Source: Methanobacteriota archaeon
GTDB lineage: Archaea > Halobacteriota > Methanosarcinia > Methanosarcinales > Methanoperedenaceae
Length of the DNA stretch: 6,770 bases
Assembly (NCBI GenBank): GCA_018899795.1
Contig: JAHIHJ010000028.1
Location: 1 to 6,770, forward strand
Direction: 5' to 3'
This document shows positions 1 through 5,610 of this stretch, piece by piece; within the stretch, counting starts at the first letter, position 1; the number at the start of each line of letters is the position of its first letter. A program made the position numbers and the translations under genes. A model generated the notes under the pieces. That model had not been told where the DNA came from. It searched no databases and was given only the letters and a program-made list of their open reading frames with translations.

Positions 1-108
1 CTCTTCTTTAAAACATATTTTCTCAAGTTCCATAATAGCGGGCAGGTCATCTTTGTCAGCCTGACGAATGCTCGGTTTCAGGGAACTGCTACTCTTGACC
101 TTACGCAT
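1..108 (-). CDS. GNAT-family N-acetyltransferase, RimI-like (N-terminal part, cut by window edge)
   Basis: I read 36 codons on the minus strand from an ATG at 108 to the window edge. Residues 13-36 read SIRQADKDDLPAIMELEKICFKEE, which matches the first strand and helix of the GNAT fold as seen in RimI-type (ribosomal protein alanine) acetyltransferases: an 'IRxAxxxDLxAIxxLExxxF' pattern. The acetyl-CoA-binding motif lies beyond the edge. An AGGA sits just ahead of the ATG. The gene overlaps the end of the DUF2111 gene by about 31 bp in another frame, so the two are probably co-transcribed. No other ATG, GTG or TTG lies between this ATG and the conserved start of the fold. Family membership is fairly secure from the pattern; the substrate is unknown. 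Confidence 0.62.
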   Translation of the reverse strand, partial: MRKVKSSSSLKPSIRQADKDDLPAIMELEKICFKEE

Positions 109-509
109 TCCTGTACCTGCTTTACCACTTCAGGATAATCACCGAAAACATGACCCAGATCCACTGTGCCCACAACATCCACAACGCCAAGAGCTGCGAT
201 CCCGTAACCCTCGCTATTCCTTATCGGGACTACCACGACCGGGATACCGGTATATTTGCCGCTTGTCGGGATCTTTCGTATGAGATGATTCTCTTTTAAT
301 ACCTGTTCCAGCAACGGACCTGTATAATCATTGTCAAGGATCTTCCCTTTCTCTATCCTGACACCTTTCTTATGAAGCGATCTCATGGTAACCGGAAGAC
401 CCAGCAATTCATGTACAGCGAGAGCGAAAGGGGCGATCTCTTCACCACTGGAATCAGCAGATATCTGTATTTTTGTAAAATTCATGTTCATTCTATTGTT
501 TATGTTCAT
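78..509 (-). CDS. DUF2111 domain protein of methanogenic archaea
   Basis: This 143-residue soluble protein matches the DUF2111 family as I remember it, which is found mainly in methanogens and has no established function. Recognisable stretches are ALAVHELLGLPVTMRS (about 29-44), KKGVRIEKGKILDNDYTGP (about 47-65), GIPVVVVPIRNSEG (about 88-101) and the glycine/valine-rich AALGVVDVVGTVDL (about 105-118). There is no signal peptide or membrane segment. The longest start is at 509, but in-frame ATGs follow at 491 and 485 and none has a clear Shine-Dalgarno site. An A/T-rich TATA-like stretch at 514-525 would put transcription near 494, which favours the shorter starts. The gene diverges from aIF1A and is followed by the GNAT gene. 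Some family members look like small-molecule sensing domains, but that is only inference here. Confidence 0.82.
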   Translation of the reverse strand: MNINNRMNMNFTKIQISADSSGEEIAPFALAVHELLGLPVTMRSLHKKGVRIEKGKILDNDYTGPLLEQVLKENHLIRKIPTSGKYTGIPVVVVPIRNSEGYGIAALGVVDVVGTVDLGHVFGDYPEVVKQVQECVRSRVAVP

Positions 510-577
510 TGATGATAAATTTATTGTTATCGCAGCCTTGAACAGCGTTTTTGACGGGGTCGTATGATTCAGTAACC

Positions 578-588
578 TTTACATATAT
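578..588 (+). promoter_or_regulatory. TATA box of the aIF1A-RIO1-KH operon
   Basis: The stretch TTTACATATAT is preceded by a purine-containing BRE-like AAC. Initiation about 25 bp downstream would fall near 605-610, just ahead of the GAGGTG at 613-618. This gives a short leader with a ribosome-binding site and fits the CTG start at 624. Inferred from position and composition only. Confidence 0.5.
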
Positions 589-612
589 CAGAGACAATAA
601 GATGTTTATATT

Positions 613-618
613 GAGGTG
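613..618 (+). promoter_or_regulatory. Shine-Dalgarno site that decides the aIF1A start
   Basis: GAGGTG lies five bases ahead of CTG 624 (six if the upstream T of TTGAGGTG is not counted). It is the only strong ribosome-binding sequence upstream of the aIF1A frame. No SD-like sequence stands at suitable spacing before the GTG at 702. Confidence 0.55.
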
Positions 619-623
619 TTATA

Positions 624-938
624 CTGAATCAACGACAGAAAACCAGTCCAGTACCTGAGGAATTCACGAGGGTCAGGATTCCACAAAAAAGCGCTAATGA
701 GGTGCTTGCTACTGTTGAAACCCTTCTGGGGGCTAATAAAATAAGGGTCAGGTGCATTGACGGTGTCGTTAGGCTTGCTCGCATTCCCGGGAAGATAAAG
801 AAGCGGATATGGATGAGGGAAGGGGATATTGTTATCGTAGTACCATGGTCTTTCCAGAACGAAAAAGCAGATATCATCTGGAAGTACAGCGGACCACAGG
901 TTAACTGGCTGCAGCGCAAGGGATTTTTAAAGAGTTAA
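624..938 (+). CDS. eif1A: Archaeal translation initiation factor 1A (aIF1A), probable CTG start
   Basis: aIF1A binds the A site of the small ribosomal subunit and helps initiator tRNA and mRNA binding during initiation. The OB fold is clear at about residues 25-88: [19 protein letters not shown], then [29 protein letters not shown] and KADIIWKY. The basic N-terminal tail (TRVRIPQ) is typical. From CTG 624 the protein has 104 residues, the usual archaeal size. The only conventional in-frame start, GTG 702, would remove 26 residues, including the conserved tail and the start of the first strand. The frame is closed by TGA at 612-614 and contains no ATG, GTG or TTG before 702. GAGGTG stands five bases before the CTG. 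I therefore choose CTG; ATA 621 is the alternative. RIO1 follows after 8 bp. Confidence 0.93.
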   Translation: MNQRQKTSPVPEEFTRVRIPQKSANEVLATVETLLGANKIRVRCIDGVVRLARIPGKIKKRIWMREGDIVIVVPWSFQNEKADIIWKYSGPQVNWLQRKGFLKS

Positions 939-946
939 GTGGATGT

Positions 947-1732
947 ATGGTCAGTGATAGCAAAATTCGCAGGATGGATGAAAAGGTCGACGAATTCCGG
1001 ATGCGGATAAAGGATTCCAGCCAGAGAGCAGTATTTGGTGACGTTTTCGACGATGCAACTTTGATGGCTCTCTATGAACTTGCGAAAAAAGGTTATATTG
1101 ATGCCATGGGAGGTTCAGTAAGCACGGGAAAGGAGGCAAATGTCTTCCATGCTATCTCAAAAGAATATGGGGAGGTGGCTGTCAAGATATTCATGATGTC
1201 CACTGCGAATTTCAATGCCATGAAAGATTATATCCTGGGAGATCCGCGCTTTATGGGGATAAGACATACAAGAAAAGATATCATCCTTGCATGGGCAAGA
1301 AAGGAGTTCAAGAACCTGAAACGTGCGCAAGAGGCAGGAGTGCGGGTGCCTGAGCCGTATGTTGTGAAACGAAATATTCTGCTGATGGAATTTATTGGAA
1401 ATGACGGCGTTGCAATGCCTCAATTAAAAGATGTCATAATGACGCAGGATGATGCGCAGCGTATATTCAATAAAATAGTTGAATATATGAGCCTGCTATA
1501 TGGAAAGGCTAAACTTATTCATGCTGATCTTTCTGAATATAACATACTGGTGGATCTGAATGACATGTCCCCTGTTTTCATAGACATGGGTCAATCCGTG
1601 ACCACAGACCATGTTAACGCAGAAACGTTCTTAATACGTGATGTTAACAATGTAGCCCGGTTTTTCAAAAAATTGGATATCCGGATAAACGAAGAGGAAA
1701 TAATGACAATGATCAAAGAGGTTGAAAAATGA
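947..1732 (+). CDS. rio1: RIO1-family serine/threonine protein kinase/ATPase
   Basis: RIO1 is an atypical kinase whose ATPase activity helps release factors during late small-subunit maturation. Archaeal Rio1 acts likewise in 16S rRNA maturation. The 261 residues carry the RIO1 signature loop STGKEANVF (59-67), the ATP-anchoring lysine in VAVK (K80), the hinge LMEFIG (146-151), the catalytic loop LIHADLSEYNILV with D194 and N199, and the metal-binding FIDMGQSV with D213. All catalytic residues are present. The STGKEANVF loop and the lack of an N-terminal winged helix argue for RIO1 over RIO2. The start at 947 lies 8 bp after aIF1A and gives a short N-terminal helical region normal for archaeal RIO1. 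The stop overlaps the next ATG (ATGA), suggesting translational coupling. Confidence 0.95.
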   Translation: MVSDSKIRRMDEKVDEFRMRIKDSSQRAVFGDVFDDATLMALYELAKKGYIDAMGGSVSTGKEANVFHAISKEYGEVAVKIFMMSTANFNAMKDYILGDPRFMGIRHTRKDIILAWARKEFKNLKRAQEAGVRVPEPYVVKRNILLMEFIGNDGVAMPQLKDVIMTQDDAQRIFNKIVEYMSLLYGKAKLIHADLSEYNILVDLNDMSPVFIDMGQSVTTDHVNAETFLIRDVNNVARFFKKLDIRINEEEIMTMIKEVEK

Positions 1733-2265
1733 GCGAGCATATTAAAATACCGCTTGAAAGGATCGCGGTCTTAGTGGGCCCTAAGGGCAGTATTAAAGAG
1801 ATTATTGAAGAAAAAACGACAGCCCGGATCAATATCGACAGCAGCACAGGGAATGTTGAGATCATGGAGGCAAAAGACCCCATAATGGGACTGCGGGCAC
1901 GGGAAATAGTCCATGCGATCGGCAGGGGTTTCAGCCCTGAGAAAGCCCTGAAGCTCCTGGACGACGATCTACTTATGTTCGAGACCATGGACCTTTCGAA
2001 TATGGCACGAACTGAAAAAGATATGCAGCGGTTAAAAGGACGAATTATCGGCAGGGAAGGAAAGAGTCGCGAGGTCTTTGAGGCTCTCACAGGCGCGCGT
2101 ATCTCGGTCTATGGAAAGACCATTTCGCTGATCGGGTATCCTGAACAGAATGCAGTAGCCCGCGCTGGCATCGATATGCTTTTAAAGGGTTCGTCACACG
2201 GTCCTGTGTATAAGTTCCTTGAGAAAAAGAAGACAGACCTGAAAAATGTAGAGATGGGATTTTGA
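1729..2265 (+). CDS. KH-domain RNA-binding protein, Dim2/Pno1-like
   Basis: This 178-residue protein has two KH domains. The first carries the GxxG loop GPKG at 17-20 within RIAVLVGPKGSIKEIIEEKTTARI; the second has GREG at 108-111 within LKGRIIGREGKSREVFEALTGARISVYG. This layout matches the archaeal homologue of eukaryotic Dim2/Pno1, which binds the 3' region of small-subunit pre-rRNA. The C-terminal helix (about 155-178) is lysine-rich and probably also contacts RNA. The ATG overlaps the TGA of RIO1 by 4 bp, so expression is likely coupled. Pairing with RIO1 is common in archaea and fits a joint role in 30S maturation. Family assignment is firm; the specific RNA contact is inferred from the family. 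Confidence 0.92.
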   Translation: MSEHIKIPLERIAVLVGPKGSIKEIIEEKTTARINIDSSTGNVEIMEAKDPIMGLRAREIVHAIGRGFSPEKALKLLDDDLLMFETMDLSNMARTEKDMQRLKGRIIGREGKSREVFEALTGARISVYGKTISLIGYPEQNAVARAGIDMLLKGSSHGPVYKFLEKKKTDLKNVEMGF

Positions 2266-2309
2266 ATACTGGGAAGCAAAAAATGATATGCTACCTTTCG
2301 GAATTCATA

Positions 2310-2381
2310 AACCGCAGATGAACGCAAATAAACGCAGATACGATACCACAAATCTGCGTTCATCAGCGTTTATCTGCGGTT
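2310..2381. repeat. 72-bp imperfect palindrome of 10-nt 'CGCAGAT' units between convergent genes
   Basis: Two 30-nt arms (2310-2339 and 2352-2381) are inverted copies with four mismatches, separated by 12 nt. Each arm is three roughly 10-nt units: ACCGCAGATG / AACGCAAATA / AACGCAGATA on the left, and the ATCTGCGTTC type on the right. The element lies in the 133-bp gap between the convergent KH and aminotransferase genes, so a transcript from either side could fold into a long stem. A T-rich stretch follows on the plus strand. It may serve as a bidirectional terminator. From memory, similar CGCAGAT repeats are scattered in intergenic regions of many archaeal and bacterial genomes. Confidence 0.8.
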
Positions 2382-2398
2382 CCTCGTCTTTCTTAAAT

Positions 2399-3544
2399 TC
2401 ATTTTAGAACATTGCTGGCTGCTTCAACGCCAGGTCCCATCTTCTTTACAACATCGTTCCTGTGCAGCACTATCTCAACTGTCTGTATTGTGCTCAATAT
2501 ATCTAGCTTGCTGATATTGCCCATGCTGCCTATCCTGAATATCTTTCCTTCAAGTGGTCCCTGACCGCCTGATATCTGGACACCCAGTTCTTTTATCCCT
2601 CCGCGCAGCTTCTTGTCGTCGATGCCTGTGGGTATTTTCATGGCTGTAACAGTGTTGGAGTACTTGCTGTATTTGTTCAACTGGGGGAACATATCTATAT
2701 TCATCGCACCTGCCGCGGCTCGAATGGCTTCCGCGAACTTTGCATGCCGTTTGATGCGCGCTTCAAGCCCTTCTTCCTTTACGATCTTCAGCGCCTCGTG
2801 AAGCGCAAAGAACAGAGGCACTGCCGGAGTATAAGGGGTTTCAGGGCTCTCTTTATTTGCTGATTTCCTGTAGGCTTTCAAATCCATATAATAGGGAGGT
2901 TTCTCGACTATTGCATCCCAGGCTTTCTTGCTGACCGAGATAGCAGACAGGCCGGGCGGCGCGCCTATGCATTTCTGCGACCCGACAACTGCAAGGTCTA
3001 CGCCCCATTTGTCCGCCTGGACATCGTCGCCTCCTATGGTTGTCACGCCGTCCATGATGAAAAGTGCGCCGTATTTCCTGGCAAGCTCTCCTACTTCTTT
3101 TGCCGGGTTCTTGATGCCCACAGAGGTATCATTGTGCACAAGCGTTACGGCTTTAGCGCCTTCTGCAAGCGCGCTTTCGACCTTATCAAGTTCAATAGAT
3201 TCGCCTTTTGTCCAGTCGAACTTTACAGCCCTTACTTTGCCATAGCGCTCTCCAATTTCCCTGAACCTCTCGCCGAACTTCCCGTTCTCGATGGTGATGA
3301 GGGTATCTTTTTCCCCGATAACGTTACCTACAGCAGCTTCCATGGCGCAGCTACCTGAGCCGCTAATCACATACATATCATTTTTCGTGCCAAAAAGCTC
3401 CTGCAGTATTGTCCTGCATTCGCCATACATGCTGCCAAAATCCTTGCTTCTGTGCCCGATTATGGGTTTTGACATGGCGCGAAGTATTCTGGGTGCGACC
3501 GGTACCGGACCGGGTATCATAAGTAGGGTATTTTCAAGGTTCAT
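2399..3544 (-). CDS. Class V PLP-dependent aminotransferase (serine-pyruvate / alanine-glyoxylate / aspartate type)
   Basis: This 381-residue cytosolic enzyme belongs to the fold-type I, class V family. It moves amino groups between small amino acids and 2-oxo acids. It opens with LLMIPGPVPVAPRIL (8-21) and the HRSKDF motif (31-36). SGSGSCAMEAA (61-71) is the phosphate-binding segment, HNDTSVGIKNP (137-147) carries cofactor and substrate contacts, D165 in FIMDGVTT is the PLP-ring aspartate, and K191 in VVGSQKCIGAPPGL is the Schiff-base lysine. R337 in FRIGSMG binds the substrate carboxylate. Length and motif order are normal, so it should be active. The ATG is preceded by AGGAGA at good spacing. 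Methanogen homologues are broad-specificity and may serve aspartate, phosphoserine or alanine/glyoxylate metabolism; sequence alone does not choose. It stands alone, with its own A/T-rich promoter region upstream. Confidence 0.92.
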   Translation of the reverse strand: MNLENTLLMIPGPVPVAPRILRAMSKPIIGHRSKDFGSMYGECRTILQELFGTKNDMYVISGSGSCAMEAAVGNVIGEKDTLITIENGKFGERFREIGERYGKVRAVKFDWTKGESIELDKVESALAEGAKAVTLVHNDTSVGIKNPAKEVGELARKYGALFIMDGVTTIGGDDVQADKWGVDLAVVGSQKCIGAPPGLSAISVSKKAWDAIVEKPPYYMDLKAYRKSANKESPETPYTPAVPLFFALHEALKIVKEEGLEARIKRHAKFAEAIRAAAGAMNIDMFPQLNKYSKYSNTVTAMKIPTGIDDKKLRGGIKELGVQISGGQGPLEGKIFRIGSMGNISKLDILSTIQTVEIVLHRNDVVKKMGPGVEAASNVLK

Positions 3545-3596
3545 GAGATTCTCCTGGATTTTAAATATGTTGTATTTCGGGCTAATACAACTAACT

Positions 3597-3612
3597 TTTA
3601 TGTATATTTTAT
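3597..3612 (-). promoter_or_regulatory. Possible TATA box of the aminotransferase gene
   Basis: On the minus strand this reads as an A/T-rich TAAAATATACATAAAA-like stretch. It would place initiation near 3579 and give a leader of about 35 nt containing the AGGAGA site before the ATG at 3544. A second A/T-rich patch (ATATTTAAAA) sits too close to the SD to be the TATA box. Confidence 0.35.
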
Positions 3613-3650
3613 GGATTTGTATTTGAAATCACCATTAGATAATTTCCACG

Positions 3651-3866
3651 TCAAGTCCATTTCTGGAATTCCTCTTCAACTTTTTTGATATCTGTTTTCA
3701 GTATCTCTTTTTCCCTATTATCCCGGGTTCCGAATCCGATTTCCAGTGTTTTCAAGTTACCTTTTTTCCAGATCATACTACCAAGTATCTCTGAAAAACT
3801 TCTATTGCTTCTCATTCTTAGAAGTCCTTTATAAACATCATCCGAGACAGTGATAGTTCTTTCCAT
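3651..3866 (-). CDS. VapB-type antitoxin (DUF217-like), orphan
   Basis: From ATG 3866 the product is 71 residues: MERTITVSDDVYKGLLRMRS, then SFSEILGSMI and a charged C-terminal helix KKVEEEFQKW. A short beta strand followed by two helices fits a ribbon-helix-helix DNA-binding fold, and the pattern matches the archaeal VapB antitoxin family (DUF217). Such proteins neutralise a PIN-domain VapC RNase and repress their own operon. A longer in-frame ATG exists at 3917. I choose 3866 because homology begins there and a TTTAATATC box at 3889-3897 is centred about 26 bp upstream, implying a leaderless message. No VapC follows: the 106 bp before the aminotransferase gene hold no PIN-domain sequence. 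It is therefore an orphan antitoxin or the remnant of a pair. Confidence 0.72.
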   Translation of the reverse strand: MERTITVSDDVYKGLLRMRSNRSFSEILGSMIWKKGNLKTLEIGFGTRDNREKEILKTDIKKVEEEFQKWT

Positions 3867-3888
3867 GAACATATGTATACGATTATCT

Positions 3889-3897
3889 GATATTAAA
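3889..3897 (-). promoter_or_regulatory. TATA box of the vapB-like gene
   Basis: TTTAATATC on the minus strand is centred near 3893. The usual 25-27 bp distance puts the transcript start at about 3867, the first base of the chosen ATG. This supports a leaderless transcript and the shorter start. Confidence 0.45.
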
Positions 3898-4031
3898 CCT
3901 TCTTTACTCTCCCTCATACTCGCCGTACATATGTCAGCACAGTGCAGCAGCGTCCTTCCTTAAGGCCACAGTGAGCCCCTCAAAAACATGCATGGCAGGC
4001 TATCGCTTGCGCCTCATCACCGGAAAGCAAT

Positions 4032-4041
4032 AAAAAAAAAT
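4032..4041 (-). terminator. Oligo-T terminator of the regulator/arsM operon
   Basis: Seven bases after the arsM stop codon the minus strand carries a run of nine T (A9 on the plus strand at 4032-4040), preceded by another T-rich stretch. Archaeal RNA polymerase terminates at such oligo-T tracts without needing a hairpin. Confidence 0.6.
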
Positions 4042-4047
4042 TGAAAT

Positions 4048-4863
4048 TTATTTCATCCCATGCACTTTTATGCTGACAGTTGACCCAGCTATCTCCTTTA
4101 AGACCTCCAGCGGTATATTGAATTTCTCAACATATCCGCTGACACCCGGGTCGCTCAACAAATCGAGATAATGCGATTCATCCACTATTTTGACATCTTT
4201 GAACCCTGCATTTTCAATAGCCTTCAGGTACTCATCCTTTGATATCGCGCCTGATATGCAGCCAAGGTAGCCTTCTACCGATCCTTTCAAGGCTTCAGGA
4301 AGCTCTTTTGTCAGGACAAGGTCTGAGACCATGAGCCTGCCTCCGTGTTTTAGCACCCTGTATGCTTCCTTAAAAACGCGCTTTTTATCAGGCGACAGGT
4401 TGATGACGCAGTTGGAGATTATCGCATCCACGGAATTATCAGCAGCAGGCAGGTTCTCTATCTCTCCCAGCCTGAACTCCACGTTAGTAAAATTGCCTTT
4501 TCTTGCGTTCTCCCGCGCCCTGTCGAGCATATCCGGGGTCATGTCCACACCTATGACCTTCCCGCTCTTTCCGACTTTATTGGCTGCAAGGAAGCAGTCA
4601 AATCCAGGACCTGAGCCAAGGTCAAGCACGGTCTCTCCTTTTTTCAAAGATGCAAGAGCGACGGGGTTCCCGCAGCCAAGACCAAGGTTCGCGCCTTCGG
4701 GAACGGATGAGAGTTCTTCTTCGCTATACCCTATCTTCCTGCTTAAGTCATCAGGGCGGCTTGAACCGCAACATGATGATGTCGGGGGGCAGCATGAGCC
4801 TTCTTTTCTGGCAATTTTACCATAACCTTCTCGTACGATTTTCTTTATTTCTTCCTGTTTCAT
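4048..4863 (-). CDS. arsM: Arsenite S-adenosylmethyltransferase (ArsM type)
   Basis: ArsM uses S-adenosylmethionine to methylate thiol-bound As(III), a detoxification and volatilisation step in the cytosol. The 271 residues contain the SAM-binding motif VLDLGSGPGFDCFLAA (79-94), the ribose-contacting acidic residue D107 in GVDMTPDML, and the three cysteines that bind arsenite in this family: C64 (LGLGCGNP), C152 (NCVINLSPDK) and C202 (GCISGA). Adjacent Cys pairs at C24-C25 and C31-C32 add thiols near the N-terminus. Length is typical of prokaryotic ArsM. GGGGGA stands five bases before the ATG. The gene follows the Cys-rich AbrB-type regulator after 12 bp, so the two form one operon. The presence of all three active-site cysteines makes arsenic the best substrate guess, though related enzymes act on other metalloids. 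Confidence 0.92.
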   Translation of the reverse strand: MKQEEIKKIVREGYGKIARKEGSCCPPTSSCCGSSRPDDLSRKIGYSEEELSSVPEGANLGLGCGNPVALASLKKGETVLDLGSGPGFDCFLAANKVGKSGKVIGVDMTPDMLDRARENARKGNFTNVEFRLGEIENLPAADNSVDAIISNCVINLSPDKKRVFKEAYRVLKHGGRLMVSDLVLTKELPEALKGSVEGYLGCISGAISKDEYLKAIENAGFKDVKIVDESHYLDLLSDPGVSGYVEKFNIPLEVLKEIAGSTVSIKVHGMK

Positions 4864-4875
4864 ATTATTCCCCCA

Positions 4876-5151
4876 TTATTTTTCAAATATGTCCTTCATA
4901 ACTGGTCCGAGCATGCCTTTTACCATCTCAGCCAGCTTCTCGACCTTGATCATGGAGATGCAGCAGACTGCGCCATCCTTTTCCCAGCTTATCACTGCCA
5001 GTTTATCGCCTGAATGAATGTCTGCTTTTTCCCTTATCTCCTTGGGGAGCACCATCTGCCCCCGCTCATCTACGCTTATTACAGATTCCACTTTGCATGA
5101 TCCCAGTTCAGATATATCACAACATGATTTTTTCTCATCTTTTCGTGTCAT
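4876..5151 (-). CDS. Cys-rich AbrB/SpoVT-domain regulator, resembling HgcAB-associated proteins
   Basis: This 91-residue protein has a swapped-hairpin AbrB/MazE/SpoVT domain at about 22-68: ESVISVDERGQMVLPKEIREKADIHSGDKLAVISW is a textbook example. Unlike ordinary AbrB proteins it carries two flanking cysteine sets, C10, C11 and C19 before the domain and C63-C64 (VCCI) at its end, then a helix ending in MVKGMLGPVMKDI. This combination closely resembles the family I recall as 'HgcAB-associated protein', found beside mercury-methylation and arsM-like genes; no hgcA or hgcB lies in this window. The cysteines suggest binding of a thiophilic metal or metalloid, which is inference. No SD precedes the ATG; a TATA box centred near 5184 predicts a leader of only a few bases. 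It leads the arsM operon and is a candidate autoregulator. Confidence 0.85.
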   Translation of the reverse strand: MTRKDEKKSCCDISELGSCKVESVISVDERGQMVLPKEIREKADIHSGDKLAVISWEKDGAVCCISMIKVEKLAEMVKGMLGPVMKDIFEK

Positions 5152-5173
5152 TTTTGATCAATTAGTAATAGTA

Positions 5174-5209
5174 TTCAGAATATTTAAACTTTTCTGATTA
5201 TTCAGAAAA
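5174..5209 (-). promoter_or_regulatory. Promoter/operator of the regulator-arsM operon: TATA box between TTCTGA/TCAGAA sites
   Basis: The minus strand carries TTTAAATA (5181-5188), a good archaeal TATA box, about 33 bp before the ATG. Directly upstream is a perfect inverted repeat, TTTTCTGA (5190-5197), a 4-nt spacer and TCAGAAAA (5202-5209), covering the BRE position. Directly downstream of the TATA box is a third half-site, TTCAGAA (5174-5180). The half-sites thus bracket the TATA box. A bound regulator would block TBP/TFB, the usual repression mode in archaea. The binding protein may be the encoded AbrB-type regulator or an ArsR-type protein elsewhere; this is inferred. Confidence 0.55.
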
Positions 5210-5231
5210 TACCGATAAAATAGTAAATGGT

Positions 5232-5435
5232 TTATATTTGATCATTGAATTTTGAGAGGGCGGTGTAGTGGCGGATCACTTCAGGTTCGGAGAGTTCGGG
5301 GATGGCAGGGGAGGCGCGGGCAAGGGCATCGGGGAGGTGGGGGCATTTCTTGAAGGTGTTCTTTCTGGATTTTTCGAATATGAGGCGAGAGGCGAAGTTA
5401 TCGCAGCGGTTTTGTGTTCCTGTGTGCTCTTGCAT
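5232..5435 (-). pseudogene. gcvPB: N-terminal fragment of glycine dehydrogenase (decarboxylating) subunit 2
   Basis: The 67-codon minus-strand frame contains RLIFEKSRKN (about 17-26) and then LPDALARASPAIPELSEPEVIRHYTALSKFN (about 34-64). This is the conserved N-terminus of GcvPB, the PLP-binding half of the two-part P-protein of the glycine cleavage system. In complete homologues this is followed by the GVDTxFYPLGSCTMKYNP segment and some 400 more residues, including the PLP lysine. Here the frame leaves the family after SKFN and stops three codons later, at an A/T-rich junction near 5243. The first 16 residues do not resemble the family either, so the 5' end may also be altered. It cannot be active. 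No other gcv gene or remaining gcvPB sequence is seen in the window. The fragment abuts the arsM operon upstream region, so that operon's arrival may have cut the gene. Confidence 0.65.
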
Positions 5436-5610
5436 GGTACCCTATGAAAACAATAAAGATTTATTGAAAAATGGAATTGAGCACATATAGAAAAATTGAT
5501 ATAAACTATTGGACAGCGCCGCCCTTGAAATAGTTCCCCCAACCCCTGTGTTGATGGATTCGATCACCATCCATAAGTCAGGTTTGGTTTGACACGAGAA
5601 CACCGGTTGG
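5436..5610. other. Gene-free stretch
   Basis: I find no convincing gene here on either strand. The A/T-rich half (5445-5510) contains TATA-like stretches on the minus strand (for example TTTATATCAA near 5500), which may be the old promoter of the gcvPB fragment. The rest (5511-5610) is not recognisable. Confidence 0.4.

Noticed and set aside
947..1732. RIO2 instead of RIO1
   Set aside because: There is no N-terminal winged-helix domain, and the nucleotide loop is STGKEANVF as in RIO1 rather than the GxGKESDVY form of RIO2.
2310..2381. CRISPR-like repeat array
   Set aside because: The units are 10 nt long, contiguous and inverted, with no regular unique spacers and no cas genes.
2928..3245. 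Open frame of 105 codons opposite the aminotransferase gene
   Set aside because: It mirrors the codon pattern of the aminotransferase, has no recognisable domain or start signal, and the sense protein carries all family motifs.
3598..3660. Short ATG frame directly after the antitoxin (MDLTWKLSNG...), possible VapC start
   Set aside because: It ends after 20 codons and lacks the PIN-domain opening with its first conserved aspartate (LDTS-type motif), so it is not evidence for a toxin.
3867..3917. Longer start of the antitoxin at ATG 3917
   Set aside because: The extra 17 residues do not fit the family, and the TATA box lies inside them.
3934..4020. Possible C/D box small RNA on the minus strand: GTGATGA (C box) at 4014-4020 and CTGA (D box) at 3934-3937
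   Set aside because: The 87-nt spacing is too long for archaeal C/D RNAs (about 50-60 nt), no internal D'/C' boxes are seen, and there is no terminal stem. The stretch also lies just past the oligo-T terminator of arsM.
4331..4825. Open frame of 164 codons opposite arsM
   Set aside because: It is wholly inside arsM, its translation is serine/proline-rich without domain pattern, and the minus-strand gene has complete SAM and cysteine motifs.
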